A DNA stretch of 46,822 bases from UBA1275 sp002323515 (GCA_964007875.1 CAXGAH010000018.1:1-46822); one strand, 5' to 3'; shown: positions 27,665 through 36,327, counted from the first letter of the stretch. The notes: generated by a model not told the origin, from the letters alone. Numbers and translations: made by a program.

Positions 27665-29317
27665 TTACACTAGGTCGTCCGGGCTTAGATGCGCTTTAAT
27701 AGTCAGGATGTCTTGAGTTTGCTCCCAATTTTGTAGACAGGCCTTCACCAAAGCCATATCCACCGATGAGGTTTCTAGTATCATTGCTGCCATAGCTCCA
27801 CTGAGTATGTCACCAAATCCTGTCCTATTAAAAAGATTAGTATCATATTGTGTCCAATACGAAAACCCTTCTGGGGTACAAATTGCTGTTGGGAGTCCTT
27901 TGCTCACTATCCAAATCCCAAACTTTTTTGCGATCTGCTCAGCCCACTCTATGCGTTCAACCTCGCTCGATGGTTCCTGTTCATGATCTGGGAACAAAAC
28001 CGAGAACAAATGAGCAAACTCACCTTTATGCGGACTCATGACCAGCTTCTGCTCGCGAGGTCTTTTTTCGAGAATGGACGGGCTCAATGCATACATTGCA
28101 TCGGCATCCAAGAGTAAAGGGCCTCGATACTCTTCTAATAAACATTGAGTAAGCTTCATAGCCTGCTCAGTTCGTCCCAGTCCAGGTCCTATAATACAGA
28201 GCCCGTCTTTTTTAGAAAGAGCACTCAATATCTCTGAGGTATGATCATAGCCGAGTTCTGTGTCTGTTTCCGAACCAATGCCTACTTTAACCATTTCAGG
28301 TAAATGATAATCATACAGGTTCATCAGCCCTCTAAGGCAAATGATTTGAACTGCCCCGGCACCTTGAGCCCAGGCACTTTTTGCGGCGTAAATTGTTGCT
28401 CCCGTCATGCCTGAAGCGCCACTTATAATGTATATAACCCCCTGACTATATTTGTGCGTGCGATTTTTTCTGTTTGATGCGTCCAACCCCTGAACCCGTT
28501 GGATCCAATCCTGATCAATGATAAATTGGTGTGCTTCTTTATAAGATGATGGAATGGGGAGTTCGCAGCGGATGATTTGACCGCAAAAAGTTGGTCCGTC
28601 TTCTAAAAAATATCCCGGTTTAATTCCGCCAAAACAAAAAGTAAAGTCGGCTGAAAAGGTACTGCCCATACACCTTCCTGTATCAGGATGTAACCCAGAA
28701 GGTATGTCAAGGGCATACTTATGGATTATGCCGGCATTTGCAGCCTTGTTCATCAAGTTAATGATCTCCTCGTGAGAGGCACTAACAGGGCCATTAATTC
28801 CAATACCTAGCAGGCCATCTACTATAAAATCTGCGGTAGCAAGGGCTTTAGAAAAATGGGTTTTAGCAGTTTCATTTAACGACAGTTTTATGCTCTCAAC
28901 CTTTATTTTTTTAAGATGAGCTTCTTTCTTTTCTTCATCAGTATCAACAAATACGGTGATTTCGCCGCCCAGGGACAACCATCGTTTTGCATTCAAACGG
29001 GCATCTGCGGTAAGGCTGCTCACCTGAACTAGTGAAAACACCTGAACCTGGATGCCATATTCGTGCAAAAGTCGAGCAACTACATATGCATCACCACCAT
29101 TATTACCTTTCCCGGCTAATATAATACCCTTAGCATTGGGTAATTCATACTGTTGAATCCAATCAGCTGCTCTCGTGCCAGCTATTTCCATGAGAGATTC
29201 CCCTGGGATTTCAAAATTCTCAATGGTAGCTCGATCTAATTCGCGCGATCCTCGAGCCCCATATAATCCAAAGGGGTGTAATTGTCGGTGCCAAGGATGC
29301 CTTGATGATGGGTTCAT
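27665..29317 (-). CDS. nnr: Bifunctional NAD(P)H-hydrate epimerase / ADP-dependent NAD(P)H-hydrate dehydratase
   Basis: A 550-residue fusion. The N-terminal YjeF_N epimerase domain (about 1-240) has the glycine-rich ILAGKGNNGGDAYVVARLL motif. The C-terminal ribokinase-like dehydratase domain (about 265-530) has GPGLGRTEQ, LLLDADAMYAL, VMSPHKGEFAHLF and the catalytic NRTGFGDILSGAMAAM near the end. Together they repair hydrated NADH and NADPH, the first domain interconverting epimers and the second using ADP to dehydrate. A Lys/Glu-rich stretch of about 30 residues after residue 125 lengthens the first domain. Confidence 0.94.
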   Translation of the reverse strand: MNPSSRHPWHRQLHPFGLYGARGSRELDRATIENFEIPGESLMEIAGTRAADWIQQYELPNAKGIILAGKGNNGGDAYVVARLLHEYGIQVQVFSLVQVSSLTADARLNAKRWLSLGGEITVFVDTDEEKKEAHLKKIKVESIKLSLNETAKTHFSKALATADFIVDGLLGIGINGPVSASHEEIINLMNKAANAGIIHKYALDIPSGLHPDTGRCMGSTFSADFTFCFGGIKPGYFLEDGPTFCGQIIRCELPIPSSYKEAHQFIIDQDWIQRVQGLDASNRKNRTHKYSQGVIYIISGASGMTGATIYAAKSAWAQGAGAVQIICLRGLMNLYDYHLPEMVKVGIGSETDTELGYDHTSEILSALSKKDGLCIIGPGLGRTEQAMKLTQCLLEEYRGPLLLDADAMYALSPSILEKRPREQKLVMSPHKGEFAHLFSVLFPDHEQEPSSEVERIEWAEQIAKKFGIWIVSKGLPTAICTPEGFSYWTQYDTNLFNRTGFGDILSGAMAAMILETSSVDMALVKACLQNWEQTQDILTIKAHLSPDDLV

Positions 29318-29359
29318 CGTTGTAAATTAGATGAGACTTAGGTCAATTGGTTTAATCTA

Positions 29360-30826
29360 TTAGTAGGCTCGAGCAAAAAGAACTTTTTGTTTAGAAGCTT
29401 TCCCGGTAACCATACAAGTACCAGGTTTAGCCTCGGTCAATGGAATACAACGAATGGTTGCTTTAGTCTCTTTTTTTATACGCTCTTCGGTTTCGGATGT
29501 ACCATCCCAATGCGCATAAATAAATCCACCCTTTTGCTCCAGTACCTCTTTGAACTCATCGTAAGTTTCTACTTCACTGGTCATCTCACCCCGCTTAGCT
29601 AGGGCTCTATCATAAAGATCTTGTTGGATGGTATTCAATAGCTCAGCGGCACGAGCCCCTAAACCTTCGCGTTCGGTAATCTCTTTACTCAATGTATCTC
29701 TACGTGTCCATTCCACTTTATTATTTTCAACATCTCTCGGCCCTATGGCAATACGTAATGGAATTCCACGAGCTTCATGTTCCGCAAATTTGAACCCAGG
29801 TTTGTACGTGTCTCGAGTATCCATATGAGCTCGGATACCATGCTCTTTGACTTCGTTTAACAGACTTTCGCCATACGCTAGCACCATTTCTCGTTCTTTG
29901 TCAGAACGGTAAATTGGCACAATAATGATTTGCCTTGGAGCTAATTTTGGAGGTAGGACTAAGCCATTATCATCCGAATGGGTCATAATCAACCCGCCAA
30001 TCAATCGGGTCGATACACCCCAGCTCGTGGCCCAAACTAATTTATGGTCACCATCTTTGTCTTGAAAGGTTACGTCAAATGCTTTTGCAAAATTTTGGCC
30101 TAAAAAATGCGAGGTGCCCGCTTGTAATGCCTTTCCATCTTGCATAAGTGCTTCTATGCAGTAGGTATCCACAGCGCCTGCGAAACGCTCTGAAGCCGTT
30201 TTAACCCCAGTTACTACAGGCATTGCCATAAAGTCTTCAGCAAATGTACGATAAACTTCTAGCATCTGTAATGTTTCTTCTACGGCTTCTTCCTTTGTGG
30301 CATGAGCAGTATGCCCTTCTTGCCACAAAAATTCCATCGTACGTAAAAACAAACGGGTTCGCATTTCCCAGCGCACCACATTGGCCCATTGATTTACCAA
30401 TATTGGCAGGTCTCGGTACGATTGAATCCAATTTCTGTAGGTATCCCAAATAATAGTTTCAGAGGTAGGTCGGACAATTAATTCTTCTTCTAATCGGGAA
30501 TCAGGATCGACTTCAACGCCCCCATCTAAACTTTTTAAACGGCTGTGAGTGACTACTGCACATTCCTTTGCAAATCCATCTACGTGTTGCGCTTCCTTGG
30601 AAAGAAATGATTTTGGTATGAACAGAGGGAAATAAGCGTTTTCATGACCAGTATCTTTGAACATTTGATCTAAGGCATTCCTCATATTTTCCCACAAGGC
30701 CATTCCAGTTGGGCGGATAACCATACTGCCTCGTACGGGGGAGTGTTCAGCAAGTTGGGCTACCTTCACAACATCTAAATACCATTGAGAATAATCGTCG
30801 CTTCTTTTTGTAATTCTTTTGGCCAT
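29360..30826 (-). CDS. proS: Prolyl-tRNA synthetase, archaeal/eukaryotic type
   Basis: A 488-residue class II synthetase that charges tRNA-Pro. It lacks the editing insertion of the long bacterial ProS and ends with the compact C-terminal zinc-binding-like domain and the terminal ARAY typical of the short archaeal/eukaryotic form. Class II motifs are visible: motif 2 around VRWEMRTRLFLRTMEFLWQE and motif 3 around ATSWGVSTRLIGGLIMTHSD. This form is widespread in Bacteroidota. The gene is monocistronic, 42 bases upstream of nnr on the same strand. Confidence 0.96.
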   Translation of the reverse strand: MAKRITKRSDDYSQWYLDVVKVAQLAEHSPVRGSMVIRPTGMALWENMRNALDQMFKDTGHENAYFPLFIPKSFLSKEAQHVDGFAKECAVVTHSRLKSLDGGVEVDPDSRLEEELIVRPTSETIIWDTYRNWIQSYRDLPILVNQWANVVRWEMRTRLFLRTMEFLWQEGHTAHATKEEAVEETLQMLEVYRTFAEDFMAMPVVTGVKTASERFAGAVDTYCIEALMQDGKALQAGTSHFLGQNFAKAFDVTFQDKDGDHKLVWATSWGVSTRLIGGLIMTHSDDNGLVLPPKLAPRQIIIVPIYRSDKEREMVLAYGESLLNEVKEHGIRAHMDTRDTYKPGFKFAEHEARGIPLRIAIGPRDVENNKVEWTRRDTLSKEITEREGLGARAAELLNTIQQDLYDRALAKRGEMTSEVETYDEFKEVLEQKGGFIYAHWDGTSETEERIKKETKATIRCIPLTEAKPGTCMVTGKASKQKVLFARAY

Positions 30827-30944
30827 AATTGTAATTGTTTACTGTATTTCTGAAAGGTAACAAACTAAGGCCTTGAAAGTGAAAAGGCTTTAGAAAAAAC
30901 TTTATGTAAATGCTAGGAAAGCCTTATATTTGAATTTTATTTTT

Positions 30945-31018
30945 GGCGTGGTAGCTCAGATGGTTAGAGCGCACGACTCATAATCGTGAGGTCGACGGTT
31001 CAATTCCGTCCCACGCTA
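30945..31018 (+). tRNA. tRNA with CAT anticodon, probably elongator tRNA-Met
   Basis: A 74-base cloverleaf. The acceptor stem GGCGTGG pairs with CCACGCT, starting with a G-T pair. The anticodon arm is CACGA / TCGTG around CTCATAA, giving CAT. The T-loop is TTCAATT. The discriminator is A31018, and CCA is not encoded. A CAT tRNA with normal acceptor pairing is not the initiator. It is either elongator Met or the lysidine-modified Ile2; I favour Met but cannot exclude Ile2. Confidence 0.9.
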
Positions 31019-31024
31019 CTAAAG

Positions 31025-31060
31025 AAAGGCGGTTGAACATAAAGTTCGGGCGCCTTTTTT
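31025..31060 (+). terminator. Rho-independent terminator after the CAT tRNA
   Basis: AAAGGCG at 31025-31031 pairs with CGCCTTT at 31051-31057, followed by a T-run to 31060. It starts seven bases after the tRNA. It argues against the TTG-started reading frame at 31033-31221 being a gene and indicates that the small genes downstream have their own promoter. Confidence 0.8.
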
Positions 31061-31195
31061 CGTTATTGTTCCTTGGTGCTAACTTTAGCGTAAACTTTCC
31101 ATCAAACAGATTCAATGAGTTTTTAATCCATACAGGAACTAAAACCCAAGGTATTTACTTATTCTACTGTGTAATTACTTTAATTAAATACTACA

Positions 31196-31399
31196 ATGAA
31201 CAAGCTTATAAAAACTTCTGACATTTTTATCTTACTCTCAGCTGCTTTGTCGATGGCTGTTTCAATCTATTTTTGGTTTAACGGGTACAAAGAAGAAGGG
31301 GTATTCATTGGATTGTGGGTGCCTTCCTTACTTGGATTCGGCAACTATCTTAAAAATCTTGTTATACAGTACAAAATAGAAAGTAAAGAAAATGAGTAA
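31196..31399 (+). CDS. Small membrane protein, function unknown (cassette gene 1)
   Basis: A 67-residue protein with two predicted membrane segments: about residues 10-28 (IFILLSAALSMAVSIYFWF) and 37-55 (FIGLWVPSLLGFGNYLKNL). A short loop (NGYKEEG) joins them and the tail is charged. I do not recognise a family with certainty. Its last codons overlap the start of the next small gene (ATGAGTAA, 31392-31399), which points to coupled translation and supports both as real. The start ATG has no strong ribosome-binding site, in line with many non-ribosomal genes here. Confidence 0.65.
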   Translation: MNKLIKTSDIFILLSAALSMAVSIYFWFNGYKEEGVFIGLWVPSLLGFGNYLKNLVIQYKIESKENE

Positions 31400-31508
31400 T
31401 GTATTAGTCATTGGAATCTTTGTCACTTTTCTGTTCATAATAGGGTTCGGCATCACGATAAGAGAATTTCGCAATCTGAATGAAAAAGACAATGGGCCGA
31501 AAAGGTGA
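31392..31508 (+). CDS. Tiny single-pass membrane protein, function unknown (cassette gene 2)
   Basis: A 38-residue peptide, MSNVLVIGIFVTFLFIIGFG then ITIREFRNLNEKDNGPKR. One hydrophobic helix (about residues 4-22) is followed by a positively charged cytoplasmic tail, giving an outside-in or signal-anchor topology like CydX or CcoS-sized subunits. It overlaps the preceding gene by eight bases and the following one by four, so the three would be translated as a coupled set. No function can be assigned. Confidence 0.55.
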   Translation: MSNVLVIGIFVTFLFIIGFGITIREFRNLNEKDNGPKR

Positions 31509-31690
31509 TTACTAATCTTATTTTTATAATCGGAGTAATTGTGTTCATTACATTTATTACTGGAATTTTTATGCTTGGGAAAGATGAAAAATTAGATGCT
31601 AAAAATTCCCATTATAACTCTCATCTAGATACAAATGATTATGACGGTATGGGTGATTTTAGCAGATTCGGAAATAGCAGGAAAAAATAA
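31505..31690 (+). CDS. Tiny single-pass membrane protein, function unknown (cassette gene 3)
   Basis: A 61-residue protein beginning at GTG 31505 inside the preceding gene's last codons (GTGA overlap). One transmembrane helix (about residues 3-25, ending FITGIFML) is followed by a soluble tail rich in Asp, Asn, His and Ser, with HYNSHLDTNDYDGMGDFSRF. The His/Asp-rich tail could bind metal, but this is speculation. It is not a family I recognise. Confidence 0.55.
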   Translation: MITNLIFIIGVIVFITFITGIFMLGKDEKLDAKNSHYNSHLDTNDYDGMGDFSRFGNSRKK

Positions 31691-31746
31691 ATATCAAGCT
31701 ACACTTTAAATTTATTGATCTACAAATGCAATTGTAGAGACAAACC

Positions 31747-31872
31747 ATGGATTATTTAAACGATATGTTAACAACTAATTGGTTTTTAGTTGTGAAGTTA
31801 GGGATGGGATTGTTAATTGGTACTCTTATTGCATTAGGCATAAAACATAGCTTGCGAGAAATGAAGAAATAA
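31747..31872 (+). CDS. Tiny single-pass membrane protein, function unknown (cassette gene 4)
   Basis: A 41-residue peptide starting MDYLNDMLTTNWFLVVKLGM and ending with LREMKK. One helix rich in Gly and Leu (about residues 13-32) has a basic C-terminal tail, the same plan as cassette gene 2. It lies 56 bases after gene 3 without an obvious terminator between. Its size and position suggest it belongs with the three preceding small genes, but coding status rests only on open frame and composition. Confidence 0.45.
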   Translation: MDYLNDMLTTNWFLVVKLGMGLLIGTLIALGIKHSLREMKK

Positions 31873-32013
31873 GCTACAAACTACCACAAAAAAGCCGCCC
31901 CCAACTCAATGGTAGACGGCTAATATCATCTACAGACGGCTATTACCCCATTTGCAATATTAACATAGTACTTGCAAACAGATTGCTCAATAATATTTAA
32001 TACGTAATTTATA

Positions 32014-32029
32014 TACGTATATATACGTA
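32014..32029. repeat. Perfect 16-base palindrome TACGTATATATACGTA
   Basis: The 16 bases equal their own reverse complement. A further TACGTA half-element lies at 32001-32006, so TACGTA occurs three times in 29 bases. The site is in the gap between cassette gene 4 and the 3' end of the LuxR-type gene, about 50 bases from the latter's stop. It could be a protein-binding site or a cruciform; it lacks the T-run of a terminator. Confidence 0.5.
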
Positions 32030-32081
32030 CAAGCCCCAACTCCTGATTCGATATGTAAATGCATCAACCAGAGGTGATAAA

Positions 32082-32729
32082 TTACATATGCTCTAGATTA
32101 TTTTTGTTTTCTAGGGCAAATCGGACCAAGCTAGCGGTGTTTTTGAGATTTAGCTTTTTGAGCAGGTTGGTTCTATGCTTGTCAACAGTTCGTGGCGATA
32201 TAAACAACTTGGAAGCAATTTCTGTGCTGGTGTTCCCCTGAATGAGCAGGTGAAGCACCTCGCGTTCTCGCCGAGTTATGGTTTTTTTAGATTTTCTGTA
32301 GGCGGTGAGCTTCCGGTATTCCCGAGTCATCATTTTTGAATATATTTTCCCTAGATAGGTATCACCCTCTGCAACTTTGGAGGCTGCATCTATCAACTCA
32401 ATCCGGTGTGCACTTTTCATTAGTAGACCTTGCGCACCTGAGGCTAGAAAATCATTTAGCGTCTCTTCTTTGCTGTCATCGGCCAGAATGAGAACACGGG
32501 CATTGGGAAATTTCTCGACCAGTTTGTTGGCCAAATGTATTCCCGATATTTCCGGAAGATTAAATGAGAGCACGCATAGTTGGGGTCTGACGTTTTCGAA
32601 TGCGCTTAAAACTAAGGCACCATTATCGGTTTCCGAGACTACATCGCAGTGATGCACTGACAGTATAGACCGAAGTCCATGACGGAATATTTCGTTACCA
32701 TCGGCAATGATGGTGGATATTTTTTCCAT
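32082..32729 (-). CDS. NarL/LuxR-type regulator with degenerate receiver domain
   Basis: A 215-residue protein. An N-terminal CheY-like receiver (about 1-120) is joined to a C-terminal LuxR helix-turn-helix (about 147-210; ITRREREVLHLLIQGNTSTE, SPRTVDKHRTNLLKKL). The receiver lacks key residues: the phospho-acceptor position is Ser55 (VLSFNLPEISG in place of the usual Asp), the second acidic residue of the N-terminal pair is Gly11, and the switch Thr/Ser position is Ala in LILADDS. The conserved Lys is kept (LLMKSA). It should therefore act without phosphorylation. GGGGAGG precedes the start. No histidine kinase is nearby. Confidence 0.9.
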   Translation of the reverse strand: MEKISTIIADGNEIFRHGLRSILSVHHCDVVSETDNGALVLSAFENVRPQLCVLSFNLPEISGIHLANKLVEKFPNARVLILADDSKEETLNDFLASGAQGLLMKSAHRIELIDAASKVAEGDTYLGKIYSKMMTREYRKLTAYRKSKKTITRREREVLHLLIQGNTSTEIASKLFISPRTVDKHRTNLLKKLNLKNTASLVRFALENKNNLEHM

Positions 32730-33067
32730 ATAGACCTCCCCAGGCTAAATGGATATGAGCTTAACTAACCCGGTAAATAATGGTTAATGTAGCTCATGGA
32801 TGTTCAGGATATATTGAAACTAAAAATAACTAAAAAAGAACAATCTCAAAAAACTATTGCGTTTTGAGCATTGGCATGACACAGGGCGGTGCTACTCATT
32901 AGAATTGAGCAACTCCTCTATTTTAACTTCTTGTGGGATATTCGTCTACATAATGTGTAATTTAGCTTACTCATTTGAGCTTTGGGTATTGTAAGTGACT
33001 AAAGTGTTAGAGACTAAAATGTAGCAATCCAGAGCTTCACTCAATTTATTGTTAGTTAGGTTATTTT
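32730..33067. other. 338-base divergent intergenic region, LuxR-type gene / aspS
   Basis: This gap must hold promoters for both divergent genes. The only clear signal is the GGGGAGG ribosome-binding site of the LuxR-type gene close to its start. aspS has no strong Shine-Dalgarno sequence. I saw no coding frame, tRNA or convincing hairpin. Confidence 0.4.
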
Positions 33068-34843
33068 ATGAAAATATTACAACGCAGTCACACCTGCGGA
33101 GAACTTACAACGCAGCACATTGGACAGCAGGTAGTACTTAATGGTTGGGTCGGACCTCGTAGGGACCTTGGAGGACTTATATTTATAGATTTACGGGACC
33201 GTTATGGAATTACCCAGATAGTGTTTACTGAAACCGATGCCACGATCCACGAACGAGCAGAACAGTTACGAGCAGAATATGTAATTGGGATTAAGGGTAC
33301 GGTCATTGCAAGGGGCGAAGAGAACATCAATCCTAAACTAGTTACAGGTGTGGTGGAAATTGAGGTAAGTGATTTGGTGATTTATTCCGAAGCAATAACA
33401 CCACCATTTGAAATTAAGGATGGTATCACAACGAGTGAAGAAGTACGCTTAAAGCATAGGTACTTAGATCTACGAAGACCGGAAGTTCAGCATAAATTAT
33501 TTATGCGTTCGAAAGTCTATCAAATTATTCGCAGTTTTTACCATGAGCAGCAGTTTATAGAGGTAGAAACGCCGATTCTTATGAAGAGTACTCCAGAAGG
33601 TGCAAGAGATTATTTGGTACCAAGTAGGGTGAATCCTGGTAAGTTTTTTGCCCTGCCGCAAAGTCCGCAAACGTATAAGCAGCTGCTTATGACCTCAGGC
33701 TTTGATCGATACTTTCAAATAACCAAATGTTTTAGAGATGAGGATCTACGGGCAGATCGTCAACCTGAGTTCACACAGATTGACGTGGAAATGTCATTTG
33801 TTGATGAAGACCATATATATGGTATACATGAGGCCCTTATTTCGAGAATATTCAAGGAAACCATCGGTGTAGACTTGGCAACTCCATTCCCACGGATTAG
33901 TTATGATCAAGCTATGAGTACTTATGGATCCGATAAGCCTGATCTACGGTTTGGTTGTGAGTTTGTCGATTTTTCCAAGATTGTTGCTAAAGCGGCGTTT
34001 AAAGTGTTTTCTGATACCGTATCGAAGGGTGGTGGCGTTGTTGGATTCACCATTCCCGAGCAGGGTGAGATGGGCCGTGGTGCGATTGACCGTTGGACCG
34101 AACGAGCTAAAAAAGAGACGGGCGCTGGAGGACTCATTTACATTAAAATGCAGGAAGATGGTCCTTTGTGTAGCGTGGCTAAGTTTTTAACCGACACTAT
34201 TGTCAGCGAAATTGTAGCCGCTTCTAAGGCTGAAAAGGGCGATTTGGTTTTCTTATTGGCTGGGCCAAAACCTCAGGTCCTGGAGCAATTGGGGCAACTT
34301 CGGTTAATGATCGGCGAAGAATTTGGGTTTATTGATGAAAATGCCTACAAACCCTTATGGGTTACAGATTTTCCTTTGCTTGAGTGGGATGCGGAGTCGC
34401 AGAGGTACCATGCTATGCATCACCCGTTTACATCACCCAGAGAGGAGGACAATGAGCTTATGGATACTGAGCCAGGAGCTGTACGGGCTCGAGCGTATGA
34501 TTTGGTGTTGAATGGAAGCGAGATTGGAGGTGGATCTATTCGGATACATCATCCTAAAATGCAGCAACATATGTTTGACCTTCTTGGTATTGATGAGGAA
34601 GAGGCCGAGGAGAAATTCGGATTTCTGTTACAAGCTTTTCGATATGGGTCACCCCCACATGGAGGCATCGCTTTAGGTTTGGACCGACTTATTATGATAC
34701 TGACCAAGGGAAAAAGTTTAAGGGATGTCATTGCGTTTCCAAAAAATCAGCGAGCCCAGAGTATGATGGATGATGCGCCAGCTGCAGTAGAATTGAAGCA
34801 ATTAGATGAGTTACATATTAAATTGAAGCGTATTCAAGATTAG
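33068..34843 (+). CDS. aspS: Aspartyl-tRNA synthetase
   Basis: A 591-residue bacterial-type AspRS. The N-terminal OB-fold reads the anticodon (VVLNGWVGPRRDLGGLIFID). The class II core is split by the bacterial GAD insertion (about residues 285-420). Motif 2 is FRDEDLRADRQPEFTQID and motif 3 is GGIALGLDRLIMIL near the C-terminus. It attaches aspartate to tRNA-Asp. Whether it is Asp-specific or also charges tRNA-Asn cannot be decided from sequence alone by eye. DUF429 follows after 13 bases and is probably co-transcribed. Confidence 0.97.
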   Translation: MKILQRSHTCGELTTQHIGQQVVLNGWVGPRRDLGGLIFIDLRDRYGITQIVFTETDATIHERAEQLRAEYVIGIKGTVIARGEENINPKLVTGVVEIEVSDLVIYSEAITPPFEIKDGITTSEEVRLKHRYLDLRRPEVQHKLFMRSKVYQIIRSFYHEQQFIEVETPILMKSTPEGARDYLVPSRVNPGKFFALPQSPQTYKQLLMTSGFDRYFQITKCFRDEDLRADRQPEFTQIDVEMSFVDEDHIYGIHEALISRIFKETIGVDLATPFPRISYDQAMSTYGSDKPDLRFGCEFVDFSKIVAKAAFKVFSDTVSKGGGVVGFTIPEQGEMGRGAIDRWTERAKKETGAGGLIYIKMQEDGPLCSVAKFLTDTIVSEIVAASKAEKGDLVFLLAGPKPQVLEQLGQLRLMIGEEFGFIDENAYKPLWVTDFPLLEWDAESQRYHAMHHPFTSPREEDNELMDTEPGAVRARAYDLVLNGSEIGGGSIRIHHPKMQQHMFDLLGIDEEEAEEKFGFLLQAFRYGSPPHGGIALGLDRLIMILTKGKSLRDVIAFPKNQRAQSMMDDAPAAVELKQLDELHIKLKRIQD

Positions 34844-34856
34844 CTAAAAGGACCCC

Positions 34857-35564
34857 ATGAAAACCGCAGGTATTGATGGTTGTAAGTTTGGTTGGATTCT
34901 CATCAGTTTTGATGAGGGACAGGAACATTATGAAATACTTAAAGATGCGGCCGAATTAGAGAGTGTACTAGGTGATTATGATCGGGTATTCATAGATATG
35001 CCTATAGGCTTGGAGAAAGAATCCTATACAAGGCAATGCGATCTAGAGTTGCGCAAAGCTCTAGGTTCTGAATACTCTTCCAGTGTGTTTAGTCCACCCA
35101 TTCGTCCTGCCTTATATGCCCCAACCTATGCCGAGGCAAATATGACTAGTTACGAATACACCGAGAAAAAACTCACGCTTCAATCGTGGAATATAACCCC
35201 CAAGATTAGGGTGTTGGATGAGCTGCTTATTCGTCATGATGGCTGGGGAGAGCGTGTTTTAGAGAGCCATCCAGAATGGTTGTTCAACAGGTTGAATGGG
35301 GGTATGATATTTCAGAAGAAAAACCTCAAAAAAGGGATTCGGCATCGTTTAGAATTGTTAAGCGAGAAAAGTGAATGGGCCGAGGAATTTTTTCGCATTA
35401 TAAAAGAAGAGTATAGGCGTTCCGAAGTGGGCGAAGATGATATTGTTGATGCGATGGTGTTAGCCTTTTATGCCAATAAATCGGTAAAAGATGGAATCAA
35501 AACTATTCCAGAAGAACCACCGGTAGATGGTCAAGGGCTACCTATGGCCATTCATTATGTATGA
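34857..35564 (+). CDS. DUF429 family protein (predicted RNase H-like fold)
   Basis: A 235-residue soluble protein. Conserved DUF429 elements are the N-terminal GIDGCKFGWILISF, the acidic VFIDMPIGLEKE, the ESHPEWLFNRLNGG segment and the C-terminal EDDIVDAMVLAFYA. The spacing of acidic residues fits a ribonuclease-H-like fold, as predicted for the family, but no substrate is known. It starts 13 bases after aspS and has a weak AAAGGA site, so it is likely translated from the same message. Confidence 0.85.
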   Translation: MKTAGIDGCKFGWILISFDEGQEHYEILKDAAELESVLGDYDRVFIDMPIGLEKESYTRQCDLELRKALGSEYSSSVFSPPIRPALYAPTYAEANMTSYEYTEKKLTLQSWNITPKIRVLDELLIRHDGWGERVLESHPEWLFNRLNGGMIFQKKNLKKGIRHRLELLSEKSEWAEEFFRIIKEEYRRSEVGEDDIVDAMVLAFYANKSVKDGIKTIPEEPPVDGQGLPMAIHYV

Positions 35565-35702
35565 ATGAGCTAGTCCAGCTAAGTAGAAAGTTTTTTTCCC
35601 ATTCATTGCTTATTTTTATATTGAATTTATAGGGTGGTTCTAAAGTATTTTAAAGGGCTTTGACCCACTTATCACAACCAAACAACTCAAAAAAACAGGA
35701 AA

Positions 35703-36311
35703 ATGGCGTATACATTACCCGAACTTCCTTACTCATACGATGCACTTGAACCTCATTTCGATGCGCGTACTATGGAAATACATCACACAAAGCATCATCA
35801 AGGATATACAGCAAAAGTGAATGCGGCACTAGAAGGTACTGCACATGAGGAATCCTCCATTGAAGATGTGTTAGTAAACATTTCAAGTCTCCCAGCAGAT
35901 AAGCAACAAGCTGTCATTAACAATGGCGGTGGTTTTGCTAATCACAGTTTATTCTGGTCTATACTTTCGCCAAATGGCGGTGGTAATCCCTCAGATACTT
36001 TAGCTACGGCTATAGACGCAGAATTAGGTGGATTTGACGCATTCAAAGAGGCATTTGCCAATGCCGCAGCTACTCGATTTGGATCTGGCTGGGCATGGTT
36101 GTCTGTAGACGTTTCTGGCAAGTTAGTGGTGCATTCAACCGCTAATCAGGATAGTCCAATCATGGATGGGCATACACCTATTTTAGGATTAGATGTTTGG
36201 GAACATGCCTATTATTTACATTATCAAAATCGCAGACCTGATTATATTTCTGCTTTTTGGAATGTAGTTAATTGGGATCAAGTTCAAGCGAATTACGACG
36301 CTGCGAAATAA
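35703..36311 (+). CDS. sodA: Superoxide dismutase, Mn type predicted
   Basis: A 202-residue Fe/Mn-family enzyme that converts superoxide to oxygen and hydrogen peroxide. Metal ligands are visible in MEIHHTKHHQGY (His27), FANHSLFW, and DVWEHAYYLHY (Asp and His). The second-shell glutamine in ANQDSPIM, together with GGG after SPN, is the pattern of Mn-preferring enzymes; Fe forms usually differ here. There is no signal peptide, so it is cytoplasmic. It is followed by a terminator-like hairpin and then the bacilliredoxin gene. Confidence 0.95.
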   Translation: MAYTLPELPYSYDALEPHFDARTMEIHHTKHHQGYTAKVNAALEGTAHEESSIEDVLVNISSLPADKQQAVINNGGGFANHSLFWSILSPNGGGNPSDTLATAIDAELGGFDAFKEAFANAAATRFGSGWAWLSVDVSGKLVVHSTANQDSPIMDGHTPILGLDVWEHAYYLHYQNRRPDYISAFWNVVNWDQVQANYDAAK

Positions 36312-36327
36312 CTAGAGATCATCATTG

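Noticed and set aside
31033..31221. A 62-codon TTG-started frame after the CAT tRNA
   Set aside because: It begins inside the terminator hairpin of the tRNA, has no ribosome-binding site and overlaps the better supported small gene at 31196.
31885..31945. Repeated GACGGCTA words as a possible CRISPR or repeat array
   Set aside because: Only two short copies with unequal flanks; no regular spacing or spacer structure.
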